A stretch of 23,653 bases of DNA from Byssochlamys sp. IMV 00236 (taxonomy: Eukaryota > Ascomycota > Eurotiomycetes > Eurotiales > Thermoascaceae): contig MSJH02000171.1 of the NCBI GenBank assembly GCA_001931875.2, positions 1 to 23,653 of the forward strand. The letters run 5' to 3'. Below, one piece after another: positions 11,274 through 19,320 of the stretch. The notes beneath the pieces were generated by a model, which saw nothing but the letters and a program-made list of their open reading frames with translations, was not told where the DNA came from and ran no database searches. The position numbers and the translations under genes are program-made. Positions within the stretch are counted from its first letter, which is position 1. Every line of letters begins with the position of its first letter.

Positions 11274-11824
11274 TTGATAATGTTCAAACTAAATGAAGAT
11301 TTGTTTCGAACTTTGCATAATGATGAAAAAGCAACAGAATCAAAAAATTATAAAAACTTTTGTTATAAATGTAATAATATATTATTTATTGGAACATTTA
11401 ATGAAAGATATAAATACTATTGTTATAAAGATAATGTAAGAAAGGTTTATATGCCTCATCCATTTTTGAAAGGCCAAATTTAACAACAATAAAAATTGTA
11501 GAAATATTAAGTCATTGGACAATTGGTAAATAATATGTAATAATATAAATATATTTATTTTAACATCATGCCACAGATCCTTCTCCAGAAAATGTGAGTT
11601 TACAAATGGGTATTGATGACTATATCGTAACAAGATTATATACAATATTCTTGGCAACGACGAATTTACATTTCGTACGACATGGATTTTGTTCTCACCA
11701 TTGGGTGCATTTACACTATTTCCAGAAAGTAATATCGTTCCAAGATGCCGTAGAATTTACTTTCCAGAAAGAGTATATAATAACAGCCAGAAGTAGATAC
11801 TTGGTGGTTATGTGCACAAAATAA
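11274..11824 (+). pseudogene. Decayed ISXO2/Merlin (IS1595)-like transposase, N-terminal part
   Basis: Frame 1 from about 11280 reads LNEDLFRTLHNDEKATE and then a Cys-pair zinc-ribbon remnant, CYKCNNILFIGTFNERYKYY. After a frame change near 11440 the sequence reads IFERPNLTTIKIVEILSHWT, and after a GT...AG-like gap (about 11525-11576) DPSPENVSLQMGIDDYIVTR. The order zinc ribbon, 'xIFExxxLxxxKIxxILxxW', then helix-turn-helix is that of ISXO2-like/Merlin transposases. The catalytic DDE part that should follow is not recognisable: a frame runs open to 11822 but has no clear motif. Frame breaks and loss of the core indicate a dead copy. The family call rests on pattern recognition only. Confidence 0.5.
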
Positions 11825-11900
11825 ATTAGGTGCCCCGATAATAAACTCTTACGTTTTATTTTCTTTTTCTTTTCTTTTTTTACCCAAAAAATAATAAACT

Positions 11901-12227
11901 ATGGATACTTTGAAAACTGTAAAAGGTGGTCGAAAAGTCCAAAAAGTATATGTGGAAGACTACATAGAAAAAATCAACAATAATATTGACGCATTAAGCG
12001 ATGAAGTTAGCTACGCTATCACAGAAAAAAACAAGGGTTTCTTAAGGATTATGTTCAAAGATAAGAAATTCAAACTTTCCAACTATATAATAGAAAATGA
12101 AGAAATCGTTCGTATAATCGGCCTCACTATCAATGAAGAAGGGCTTATCTGGTGGGACTGGGATACTGTTTGTAGAAAGAATGGAAAGATTGTAACTAAA
12201 AATGATGGTAAGATTGTATATGGCTAA
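11901..12227 (+). CDS. Hypothetical protein, 108 aa, possibly C-terminally truncated by an element insertion
   Basis: Open frame from ATG 11901 to TAA 12225-12227, preceded by a T/C-rich stretch and AATAATAAACT. The product is small, Lys/Ile/Glu-rich and ends in a run of Lys/Gly/Asp turns (WWDWDTVCRKNGKIVTKNDG). I recognise no domain; the alternating pattern around residues 45-85 (FLRIMFKDKKFKL, IVRIIGLTI) suggests beta strands. The last two bases of the stop codon are the first two bases of the terminal inverted repeat of the DIRS-like element, so the native 3' end may have been lost. It could be a real small gene, a host fragment or a captured sequence. Confidence 0.4.
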   Translation: MDTLKTVKGGRKVQKVYVEDYIEKINNNIDALSDEVSYAITEKNKGFLRIMFKDKKFKLSNYIIENEEIVRIIGLTINEEGLIWWDWDTVCRKNGKIVTKNDGKIVYG

Positions 12228-12257
12228 TTACACTTCGAGCTTTGTGATCTTGGTTGT
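12226..12257 (+). repeat. Left terminal inverted repeat of the DIRS-like element
   Basis: Begins AATTACACTTCGAGC and ends GATCTTGGTTGT. All 32 nt match the reverse complement of 15175-15206. The first two bases complete the stop codon of the upstream 108-codon ORF. Confidence 0.9.
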
Positions 12258-12639
12258 AATCATTCTTTATTTGTTCGAATTGTACAACGTAAAATAAAAT
12301 GCAGTCGTAAAAAAAGCTATTTTTTTATCTTTATCTTCTTTTCGTTCGAATTTGTACGCACCTGGACAACCCGTCGTTAGACTATGAATACTGAGAACAA
12401 TGGTTACGATTAAGCTGAATTTCCTGTAGGGACCATGGAATTCTTTAACCCCCTTCCCTCCATGGAAGCTAAGTTCGCATTTTTTCCCTTCCTACAGGAT
12501 GACCTCAATGTGGTCGTTCGGTATTCCGGAGCTGATTTCATTCCTTTTTCAGCTCTTCTGGAGCATTGCTCCTTCCTTGAGGAAGGCTTCTTTTGACGTC
12601 TTCTTCCGGATGCTGAACGCCGTCGTTTCCTATTTGAAT

Positions 12640-13113
12640 GCCCTAAGAACACCATTCGTTCCTACGATCCACCTAAACTCAATAAAGTTAACCTGTCAGG
12701 TCCCGCTCGTCGCTTCGACACACAATTTCATGATGTCCAGTATTGTCTTTCTGGCCTTACTCGTCCTATTGACTGGTTCGCCTATTAACTGGTTCACAGT
12801 CAGTGGGATCTGGACACTACTCGTCAGCGATCTCTGGAGTTTGCCAAGACTATTCACGAGCTTCTGTCCGATTTGGCGTCGTACATCGCCAAACAATGTA
12901 CTTCTAACATGCTTCGGGGCATTTCTGCTTCTTACAACCTTCCTTTCGAAGAGCTTCAGAACTATCTCTTGGGCCCCAAAGATATGGTGGACCACATCAA
13001 CTGGCTCAAGCCGTACAAGCCTCTACAGGTAGACGCTCCAGGCCTCGACCTATTCGCGTCATTTCGACCCAATCGTCTTCGGCAGCTGCATTTAATATAT
13101 CCTTTGACAGCAT
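12640..13113 (+). pseudogene. DIRS ORF1 (gag-like) remnant
   Basis: Reading in the frame that contains YDPPKLNKVNLSGPARRFDT and VQYCLSGLTRPIDWF, the product resembles the first ORF of fungal DIRS-like elements. It is broken by a TAA near 12785 and continues with LVHSQWDLDTTRQRSLEFAK, YIAKQCTSNMLRGISASYN and GPKDMVDHINWLKPYKPLQ to a stop at about 13113. Alternative open frames over the same stretch (for example 12499-13032) have low-quality translations and are shadows. Nucleocapsid-like RNA packaging would be the role in an intact element. Confidence 0.5.
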
Positions 13114-13239
13114 GACTTCTAGTGGTAAAACGACACCCTCTAACACCACTACTGACAACACTTTTATTGTTCATTCAAAATCTGTGCAACAACAGCGCGG
13201 TTTTCAGTCTCGCCCCATCATCAACAAGAGGAAATAAGC

Positions 13240-14043
13240 ATTGTAGGAGGACGTTTGTCTTTTATTGCACCGTCTTGTCTCAGCCCTTGCAGCGATTCAT
13301 ACACCCATGGCTCCTAAGCGCCCTCCATCATGGCTTCCAACTTCGTTTTTCCTCTTCCTATCCTCTAACAAAACCAATCATTTAACTCCCAATAATGACA
13401 GTCCAAATCATTAACAACAAGATACCCTCCCTTATCAGCAAATAAGCCATCGAACCGGCACCTCCTCTTTCCCAAGGCTTCCTTTCCAACTTATTCGGGA
13501 CTCCAAAGAAAGACAGAGTCTCCCGCCAGCTCTTAACCTGCGACAACTCAACTATTACCTGCCCGTGCGCCACTTCAATATGGAGACACTGCAAACGATC
13601 ACCAGCTTATTGCAATCAGGCGATTATCTCACATCAATCAATTTAAAGGACGCCTTCCATCATGCTCCTGTATATTCTTTCTCCCGCAAGTGCCTCTGTT
13701 TCCGATGGCTCTCACAACTGTTCCAGTACCGCGTCCTCCCGTTCGGCCTCAGCCTGTCCCCTTGGATCTTTACCAAGGCCATCAAACCTTTACTACAATG
13801 GGCCAGGCGTAACGAAATCTGCTTGACAGCTTATCTCGAGGATTTTCTGATAATGACCTCCTCCAAGGAACAAGCGCTGGCTCAGACAACACAGGTATAT
13901 GCGAAGATGGTCCAATTGGGGTGGTTGGTCAACGACAAAAAATCCATTCTAACCCCCTCTCAGCAGATTACTCACTTGAATATGACGATCGACACGGCAT
14001 CAATGACCATTTCCGCACCAGGCAAGAAAATTCGATCGATTTG
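13240..14043 (+). pseudogene. DIRS-type reverse transcriptase, frameshifted, altered catalytic motif
   Basis: Pieces of the conserved approach to the RT (LQRFIHPWLL; LTKPII; LSQGFLSNLF; RQLNYYLPVRHFNMETL) are spread over different frames between about 13240 and 13590. From 13565 one frame is open to 14041: FNMETLQTITSLLQSGDYLT, SINLKDAFHHAPV, SRKCLCFRW, YRVLPFGLSLSPWIFTKAIK, then AYLEDFLIM, LGWLVNDKKSILTPSQQITH. These are RT motifs in order. The catalytic box, normally YxDD, reads YLED here (GAG at 13838-13840), so the first metal-binding Asp is Glu. With the upstream breaks this copy cannot be an active enzyme. Confidence 0.8.
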
Positions 14044-14219
14044 ACGAATGGCTTACAAACTTCTCTACCAGCAATTGACGACATGGACACAACTCGCAGT
14101 ATTCATTGGAACGACGATGGCGACTCAACTGGGGAACATTCAAGCACGTTTTCACACCCGACACCTACTGCAGCGGTTCAACAGATACTGACGATATGCA
14201 ACATCACCTTCAACAATAC

Positions 14220-15122
14220 AGAATCATCTTTGTCCTATCACTCCAGCAATAAAACAAGAATTTACCTGATGGATTTCGCAACTGCAGCAATGGAATGGTT
14301 GGCATATCCTTCAGCACACTCCCGTCACTCAAGTGTTCACGGATGCGTCAGGCACGGGTTGGGGAATAGTCTGTGGCAATCGTCGCTTCTCTGGTCTCTG
14401 GTCCTCTCAAGAACGCCGTTTCCATATCAATTACAAGGAATTTTTAGCTGTGGACAAAGCCCTAAAACAAGTACCACCATCCCATTCAGGACACATCTAA
14501 CTATGTATGGATAACATGTATACCTTGACATGTATCAACAAGTTCGGTGGTACTCGCTTCTTCGACCTGAACCCCTTAGCGATGGACATATGGCGCCTCT
14601 GCTTTCGTAACCCCATACAGTTGTCGATGCTATACGTTCCATTCCGTTGAAACCCCACCAATGCTCCCTCTCATCAGCTCACGCTCCAGAACGAATAAAC
14701 TTTGCCAGAAAAGACTTTTCCTCTGGCTGGGCCGCCTGTAGGGCTCTCGTCACCTAGACCTATTCGCCACACACAAGAACACCAAGACTCTGTAAGCCTT
14801 TGTATCATGGACATATTATCCGCAAACTCTATGGACCAACGCCTTTTCGAGGAATTGGGCCACTTTTTCCCGGGCGGCTGTACCTGGCCCCTCCATGGAA
14901 CATGATGCTATCCATCTTACAGCGATTGATCCAGCACCCCCAGCAGACGACACTCATCACGCCCAACTCGCCTTCTGCCACTTGGTTTCCACTGGCTTTA
15001 CAATTGGCGCACCAGCCCCCTCTGGTCCTCCTTCAGGAGAAGCTGGTAAATGACACTGATCAGCACCTCATCAAGAACTCCCGTTGGAATATGCTTGCGT
15101 GGAACATCTCGCCAAACGTCTG
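14220..15122 (+). pseudogene. RNase H and post-RNase H region of the DIRS-like element
   Basis: In one frame around 14330-14660: VFTDASGTGWGIVCGNRRFS, ERRFHINYKEFLAVDKALKQ, then, after a TAA near 14500, CMDNMYTLTCINKFGGTRFF and LAMDIWRLC. These are the TDAS, E and DN acidic positions of a DIRS-type RNase H. Further on, frames shift among LDLFATHKN, FVSWTYYP and LYLAPPWNMMLSILQRLIQH (about 14875-14935), ending with LLQEKLVNDTDQHLIKNSRW near 15100. The conserved 'PP W..I' segment after RNase H supports the assignment. At least three in-frame stops and two frame changes are present. No tyrosine recombinase follows. Confidence 0.65.
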
Positions 15123-15174
15123 AAACACTCTCTTTGTCACTATCCGCTTCTTTGATCAGTTCTACTCTGGATCA

Positions 15175-15206
15175 ACAACCAAGATCACAAAGCTCGAAGT
15201 GTAATT
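15175..15206 (-). repeat. Right terminal inverted repeat of the DIRS-like element
   Basis: Exact reverse complement of 12226-12257. Its outer end overlaps the outer base of the foldback element that follows. Confidence 0.9.
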
Positions 15207-15483
15207 TGATGTAGTATACGAATATATGAAGTATCATCATAATTACACTTGAAGTGATCTTAGTTGTTCCCGCCCTCTTCTCCCTGTTTATTCTCGGCTT
15301 GTCTCTTTGTTTGTCACAGTCTCACTCAAGAAGATAGAGGATCAAAAAATAAACTTTTTATTATTACTGTATATAATTTTATGTTATACAATTTGAACTA
15401 AGAAAGAAAAGAATGATAACAATAACCAAGATCACTTCAAGTGTAATTATGATGATACTTCATATATTCGTATACCGCATCAA
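15206..15483. mobile_element. 278-bp foldback (MITE-like) element with 63-nt arms related to the DIRS-like ends
   Basis: Left arm 15206-15268 and right arm 15421-15483 are inverted copies with 4 mismatches in 63, including 48 perfectly matched bases. The inner part of each arm (AATTACACTTGAAG...GATCTTGGTT) is a variant of the 32-nt TIR at 12226. The stretch internal to the right arm, read on the minus strand (about 15449-15330), resembles the leader just inside the left TIR of the big element (about 12226-12345: ATCATTCTTT..., GTTCGAATTGTACAAC-like, CAGT..., TATCTTCTT). It is therefore probably a severely deleted relative of the same family. The outer 35 nt of the arms are not found next to the 12226 TIR. 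It contains no coding capacity. Confidence 0.75.
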
Positions 15484-16028
15484 AAAATATGACAACAAAT
15501 GAGTAAATTTTAAAAACAATTAGGACTTGTCTAATTTCTTTGAATAAACAAACTAGAAAAATAGTGATAATGTGTAAAAACAAACGAAGTACTATTTTGA
15601 TAACTGTAATTGAGTTTTAAAATTACTGTTTCACGCTTCTTACTGGAATTTCTTTAAGCTCACGGTGTGCCACATTGCTGAATGTTCAGAACTTTCCTTT
15701 GTTTGTGAGTGGCATTTGAGGATAGAAGCTCAGCTTTTTCGCAGTAAAAACACTATGGTGTTACATTATTTTCAATTTTATAATACAATCTATACATAAA
15801 GCTTGACAGCAAAATAGCTGTACTCCTACTTCATTTTAGATCTTCGGTGAATATATACTATTTCTGGAATAAATGTGGCGTTTATCAACTGAGGGTGAAT
15901 TGCTTCGGGGAAATTATACCATATTTGTTCACTTAAAGAAACATAGTGTAACAAACGCCAAGGCAACGGTTATCATATAAATAGACAGATCAAGGATTGT
16001 TTCCTTTCCTTTATTCATTTTATAAAAT
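15484..16028. promoter_or_regulatory. Upstream region of the RTA1-like gene with a TATA box
   Basis: No gene was seen in this AT-rich stretch. TATAAATA at 15976-15983, 46-53 bp upstream of the RTA1-like ATG, is a good TATA candidate. A pyrimidine-rich stretch (TTTCCTTTCCTTTATTCATTTT) sits between it and the start codon. Confidence 0.55.
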
Positions 16029-16925
16029 ATGTCATCTAACAATAATACCAATCCAATGTTGGCCGATCAAGAAAAAGACTATATACTCTATGCGATGTTC
16101 CACTATATGCCTTCTCGTCCACTTGCCTGTGTTGGAATAGCTGTCTTTGTTATATTGTTTCTCTACTTGGTGCACAGTATACGACGACGTCCAGGTACTC
16201 CTAAATTCATGATAAGGGTTCCCACATTGGCTATCTTTGAACTTGTTGCTTTTGCCTTACGATTGCAAGTTATTAATAATCCAGAGACAGGGACATTTAC
16301 TGCCATGTCAATCTTTTTACTCATCCCATCCAACATTTTGTCACTGGCCAACTACAGCTGTTTGGTTCACATCATCAAATTAGCCAACATACAAAGTGAA
16401 AAGTTCTACTACAAACCTGATATAATATCGAAAATTTTTACTGCAAGCACACTTGTCGCTGCCATCTTACAAGCCACTGGTGGTGGATTAGTCTTTAACG
16501 CTTCATCAAGAACTGCTGCTCTCATACTATTGTTCCTAGGCCTTGCATTTCAACTCATCATTCTCATATGCTATGGTTTTATCTTGAATCATGTTCACTC
16601 CAATCCAAAGTTTGACTATCATGTATTAGGACAATACAATCCTAAGCGAAAGGCAATACTCGTGCTTTACATTACTACATCAGCATTGATCGTTAGAAAT
16701 GTGTATCGTGTTGCTCAATATGGTTTTATTGCCGCTGGACAACAACTTTCAAACGAATGGGCATTTTATGTATTTGATCCACTAATGACAGCCATCTGCT
16801 TTGTGGTATTTGGCCTTATTCCAAATTTTTTCCCAAATGAACAATCTAGAGTTGATAATATGGAAGCTATAGAAACGAGTACACAGTTGCCTCCCTACTC
16901 CTCTTCTTATAAACCAAATGCATAA
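16029..16925 (+). CDS. RTA1-like seven-transmembrane protein, 298 aa, intronless
   Basis: Start ATG at 16029. Hydrophobic segments in order: PLACVGIAVFVILFLYLVHS (about 30-50), LAIFELVAFALRL (about 66-80), MSIFLLIPSNILSLANYSCL (about 92-112), IFTASTLVAAILQATGGG (about 137-155), AALILLFLGLAFQLIILICY (about 163-184), AILVLYITTSALIVRNVYRV (about 210-230) and FVVFGLIPNFF (about 255-268). The sequences RNVYRVAQYG and NEWAFYVFDPLMTA match the RTA1 family's conserved block (R..YR..E..., E...Y.FD..). RTA1-like proteins are fungal membrane proteins tied to resistance to 7-aminocholesterol and to sphingoid-base (lipid) translocation; the substrate here is unknown. It is a single exon among intron-rich neighbours. 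Confidence 0.9.
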   Translation: MSSNNNTNPMLADQEKDYILYAMFHYMPSRPLACVGIAVFVILFLYLVHSIRRRPGTPKFMIRVPTLAIFELVAFALRLQVINNPETGTFTAMSIFLLIPSNILSLANYSCLVHIIKLANIQSEKFYYKPDIISKIFTASTLVAAILQATGGGLVFNASSRTAALILLFLGLAFQLIILICYGFILNHVHSNPKFDYHVLGQYNPKRKAILVLYITTSALIVRNVYRVAQYGFIAAGQQLSNEWAFYVFDPLMTAICFVVFGLIPNFFPNEQSRVDNMEAIETSTQLPPYSSSYKPNA

Positions 16926-17281
16926 AACCCACTTTAATCAAGAATACATAAACGTTGGTGTGTATTATAGATTTGCTTATTTAAATAATAAAACATGAAG
17001 AAGCTTGATTCTCTTATAAATGAAAAAAAAAAAAAACTTTTAGCAACTGCCAAATAACCAAATTTATAAACTGATTGCCATAACAACTTCTCTATGCTAA
17101 ATAAATCTTTTTTTTTTTTTTGTGAGTGGATAATTCAGGAACAAATAATTGCTTTACTCATCTTGGAATCACATAATAGCCATTCTAATATGTAGTATCC
17201 TTTACTCGCTTATGCATGCCTTTTCTTTTTTTCTGTCCTCATTTATCAGTAGCACCAAAGCAAAAAGTAACTTAACTTAAT
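16926..17281. other. 3' flank of RTA1-like gene, A/T-rich, no gene recognised
   Basis: Contains AATAAT and AATAAA-like signals (about 16984-16994), an A14 run (about 17023-17036) and a T14 run (about 17108-17121). These fit poly(A)-site DNA and low-complexity spacer. No coding signal was seen. Confidence 0.5.
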
Positions 17282-18125
17282 TCAAGGAGTTGATTGAAGC
17301 AAAGGAAAGACACTAATAACAGTTGAAATGAAATTTATCATAAAGGAAAAGATAACAATTAAGTAAAAAACAAAGATGCGTGCATAAGCAATGCTTTCAA
17401 CAAGTTGAACCTGCTTGCATTTAGGCCCTTGATCTGCATTGCGCAAAGATTAGAAAATACACGGGAATGTAAACTTTACCAAGACTTATTCGCTTTACAA
17501 AAAATGATGTATGATCTGACCATTAGAGGTTGCTGTTTAAACTACCTTCTAACACCAATGGGATGATGACGTGGTCCTAAACCAAAACGTGTAGCCACAC
17601 TTGAAGCATTACATCTTTCAAATTTGTTTGCCCTGTTCTCGTACTACCTTTTTGTGATCATTAACAGAACTCTATTTGATTCAACAAGATCCCACAGCTT
17701 CACTACTGAACAAGGCAAAAAGCAAATCATTCACTTGAACCCTCAGTAGTACGAACAGGACCTTTTGCAATGCATCAATGTAAACAAAATCTGTGGCCGA
17801 TGTAGCTATTGAAAGCTTAACAGCTTCACGATAACCTAAGATGGGGTCATGACGACTGTTGCACATACCACCCACAATAATAATGCCACCAAAAAATAAA
17901 AATAAAAATAAAAATAAAAATAAAAATAAAAAGAAAGCAGCAGCTGTTTAGTTCCAAAAGCTTTTTAAACCTCACAGCAAGTGCAAGCTTGGATGGTGTA
18001 AAGTTCCTCTCAGCTGTCTTCCCAGCAACATGGCCAAGATAGACAAAGACTTCAAACGCGACAAGTGATACGGAAAGACTGTACTTTCTGTTCCGCGTTT
18101 TACAGAGCGTCATATGTTTCCACAA
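17282..18125 (-). pseudogene. Unrecognised minus-strand gene or pseudogene made of exon-like pieces, interrupted by a hexanucleotide repeat
   Basis: Several coding-looking pieces lie in order on the minus strand. 18125-17945 reads VAFEVFVYLGHVAGKTAERN and FTPSKLALAVRFKKLLEL. 17885-17760 reads MCNSRHDPILGYREAVKLSI and ATSATDFVYIDALQ, followed one frame over by KGPVRTTEGSS. About 17700-17645 reads KLWDLVESNRVLLMITKR. About 17640-17545 reads ENRANKFERCNASSVATRFG and LGPRHHPIGVRR. 17433-17282, after a CAATGCAG acceptor, reads QGPKCKQVQLVESIAYARIF and a C-terminal hydrophobic helix (VFYLIVIFSFMINFISTVI) with a TGA stop. Two of the inter-piece gaps look like introns, but phases do not all join and one frameshift is apparent, so it may be decaying. 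The product would be a membrane protein. I do not recognise the family. Confidence 0.35.
17892..17933. repeat. Hexanucleotide microsatellite (AAAAAT)n
   Basis: About seven copies of AAAAAT on the plus strand, that is (ATTTTT)n on the minus strand, where it would read as Phe-Ile repeats if translated. It lies inside the unrecognised minus-strand gene, just before a possible 3' splice site, and could be an expanded pyrimidine tract of an intron. Confidence 0.9.
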
Positions 18126-18195
18126 AATTTAATAGAGAATCATTAACAGCATATGTTTTTATTACAGTAAAGAAAAAAAGCGAATACTCAAGAGA

Positions 18196-19320
18196 TTATT
18201 GTGCAGCAGGCTTTTCAGCAGTAGAAGAAGTCGACTCGGGATGATTACTCTTTAACTTTTCACCCTATGAACATGGTATACCAATTTTAGATAAAGCGGG
18301 TCCAAGTGTTTCATGCTCACTCAACTTTTTCTTACCTGAATCTTCTTGGCTTCATAATGAACAGCAGCAATTTGAGCTAATGTTTGATTGGCAAGTTCGT
18401 GAACCTTTTGACCTGTAGGAGTCTGAAGAGCAGCTTGGGCTCGGTGTTGAGCGGTTTGAGCTGCATTTTGTGCCTTTTCACTGATCTTGTATTTTTGGTC
18501 AATGTTCATGACGTTGTCCCAGATACGATACTTTTCATCGAATTGTTTGACTAAAAACATAGTTAAGGTTAGGTAACATATACATCATCATTATTTTGTA
18601 AGAGAAATAAAAAAAAAATACCATTTGTTTGTAAGGTGTTCAAGAAACCAGTCAAACGCGAAGAGAGGTTATATTTGTTGTCGTATTCAAGCCCTTTGGC
18701 AACGACGTGATCTTGAAGCATGTAACCATTTGCTAAAATTTCAGCAGCAATACGTGATTTAGGTTTTGTTTCTTGTGTTTCATCATGTTCAGTTGTATCA
18801 ACAGCCTTTTCGTTTTCAGAAGCAGGAATATCAAAGTAAGGAGAAGCGACGATATGACTATCATCGATTAAGGCTAATAAGATATATTATATGTTAATTT
18901 ATCTTTATGACATATAGTTTGATTACATTACCATTGCTCAAGAGAGTAGCGGTTTTAGCAGCAGATTCACGTTCAAAGTGAATCAAGGCAATCTGGTGCT
19001 TATCGTCATCTTGATCACTAAATAACATGTTAAATATACGCAAAACATGTATGAGGTTTATACATACATCTTTAATTCAAATTCTTTGATTTTACCACAG
19101 AATAAAAAGAACTCCTTGACTGAATATTAAATATAAATAACCTTTCGTCACCAAGTGAATATCATATGCTTACCTGTTTGTTCAGTAGATTGAAGTGAGA
19201 TGTTCTTGACAATAACATAGTTTGGAGAAGGTGTTTCGGGAATCTTTAAAGAAGGGGAATGAATAACGCGTGATGATGTATCTCTTTACTACTTACAGCA
19301 ATAGACCACTTGTTTGACAT
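18196..19320 (-). CDS. Vip1-like RRM (RNA-recognition motif) protein, 255 aa, seven exons
   Basis: Minus-strand exons: 19320-19297, 19243-19174, 19119-19068, 19017-18932, 18873-18622, 18550-18336, 18264-18196. Introns are 50-71 nt and all phases join. The start is MSNKWSIAIPETPSPNYVIV. The RRM covers residues about 14-85: RNP2 YVIVKNIS, then EFFLFCGKIKEFEL, RNP1-like HQIALIHFERESAAKTATLL, and DDSHIVASPYF. A variable acidic linker follows. The C-terminal half is helical and Ala/Gln-rich: RIAAEILANGYMLQDHVVAK, EKYRIWDNVMNIDQKYKISE, KAQNAAQTAQHRAQAALQT. This layout (N-terminal RRM plus a long Ala-rich helical tail) is that of S. pombe Vip1-like proteins of unknown precise function. The RNP1 lacks the usual aromatic/Gly pattern, so RNA binding may be weak or the motif may bind protein. 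Confidence 0.85.

Larger units (their letters stand above)
12226..15206 (+). mobile_element. Degenerate DIRS-like retroelement bounded by perfect 32-nt terminal inverted repeats
   Basis: A 2981-bp unit. Its ends are 12226-12257 and the exact reverse complement at 15175-15206. Inside, on the plus strand and in DIRS order, are a gag-like ORF1 remnant, a reverse transcriptase, an RNase H and the region after RNase H, all broken by stops and frameshifts. Base composition is markedly more GC-rich than the flanks. DIRS elements carry inverted terminal repeats and a tyrosine recombinase; no recombinase remnant is recognisable before the right end, so this copy is either internally deleted or a non-autonomous derivative. 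The family call comes from the RT/RNase H sequence type. Ngaro-like elements are an alternative, but they have split direct repeats, which do not fit. Confidence 0.7.

Noticed and set aside
12499..13032. 177-codon plus-strand ORF in the DIRS-like element
   Set aside because: The recognisable ORF1 residues are in another frame; this one is a shadow with low-complexity Leu/Phe/Ser content.
15206..15483. Foldback as a transcription terminator or RNA gene
   Set aside because: The arms match element termini nearby and the flanks have no gene end it would serve; a transposon origin explains it better.
17892..17933. CRISPR-like repeat array
   Set aside because: It is a simple 6-bp tandem microsatellite with no spacers, in a eukaryotic genome.
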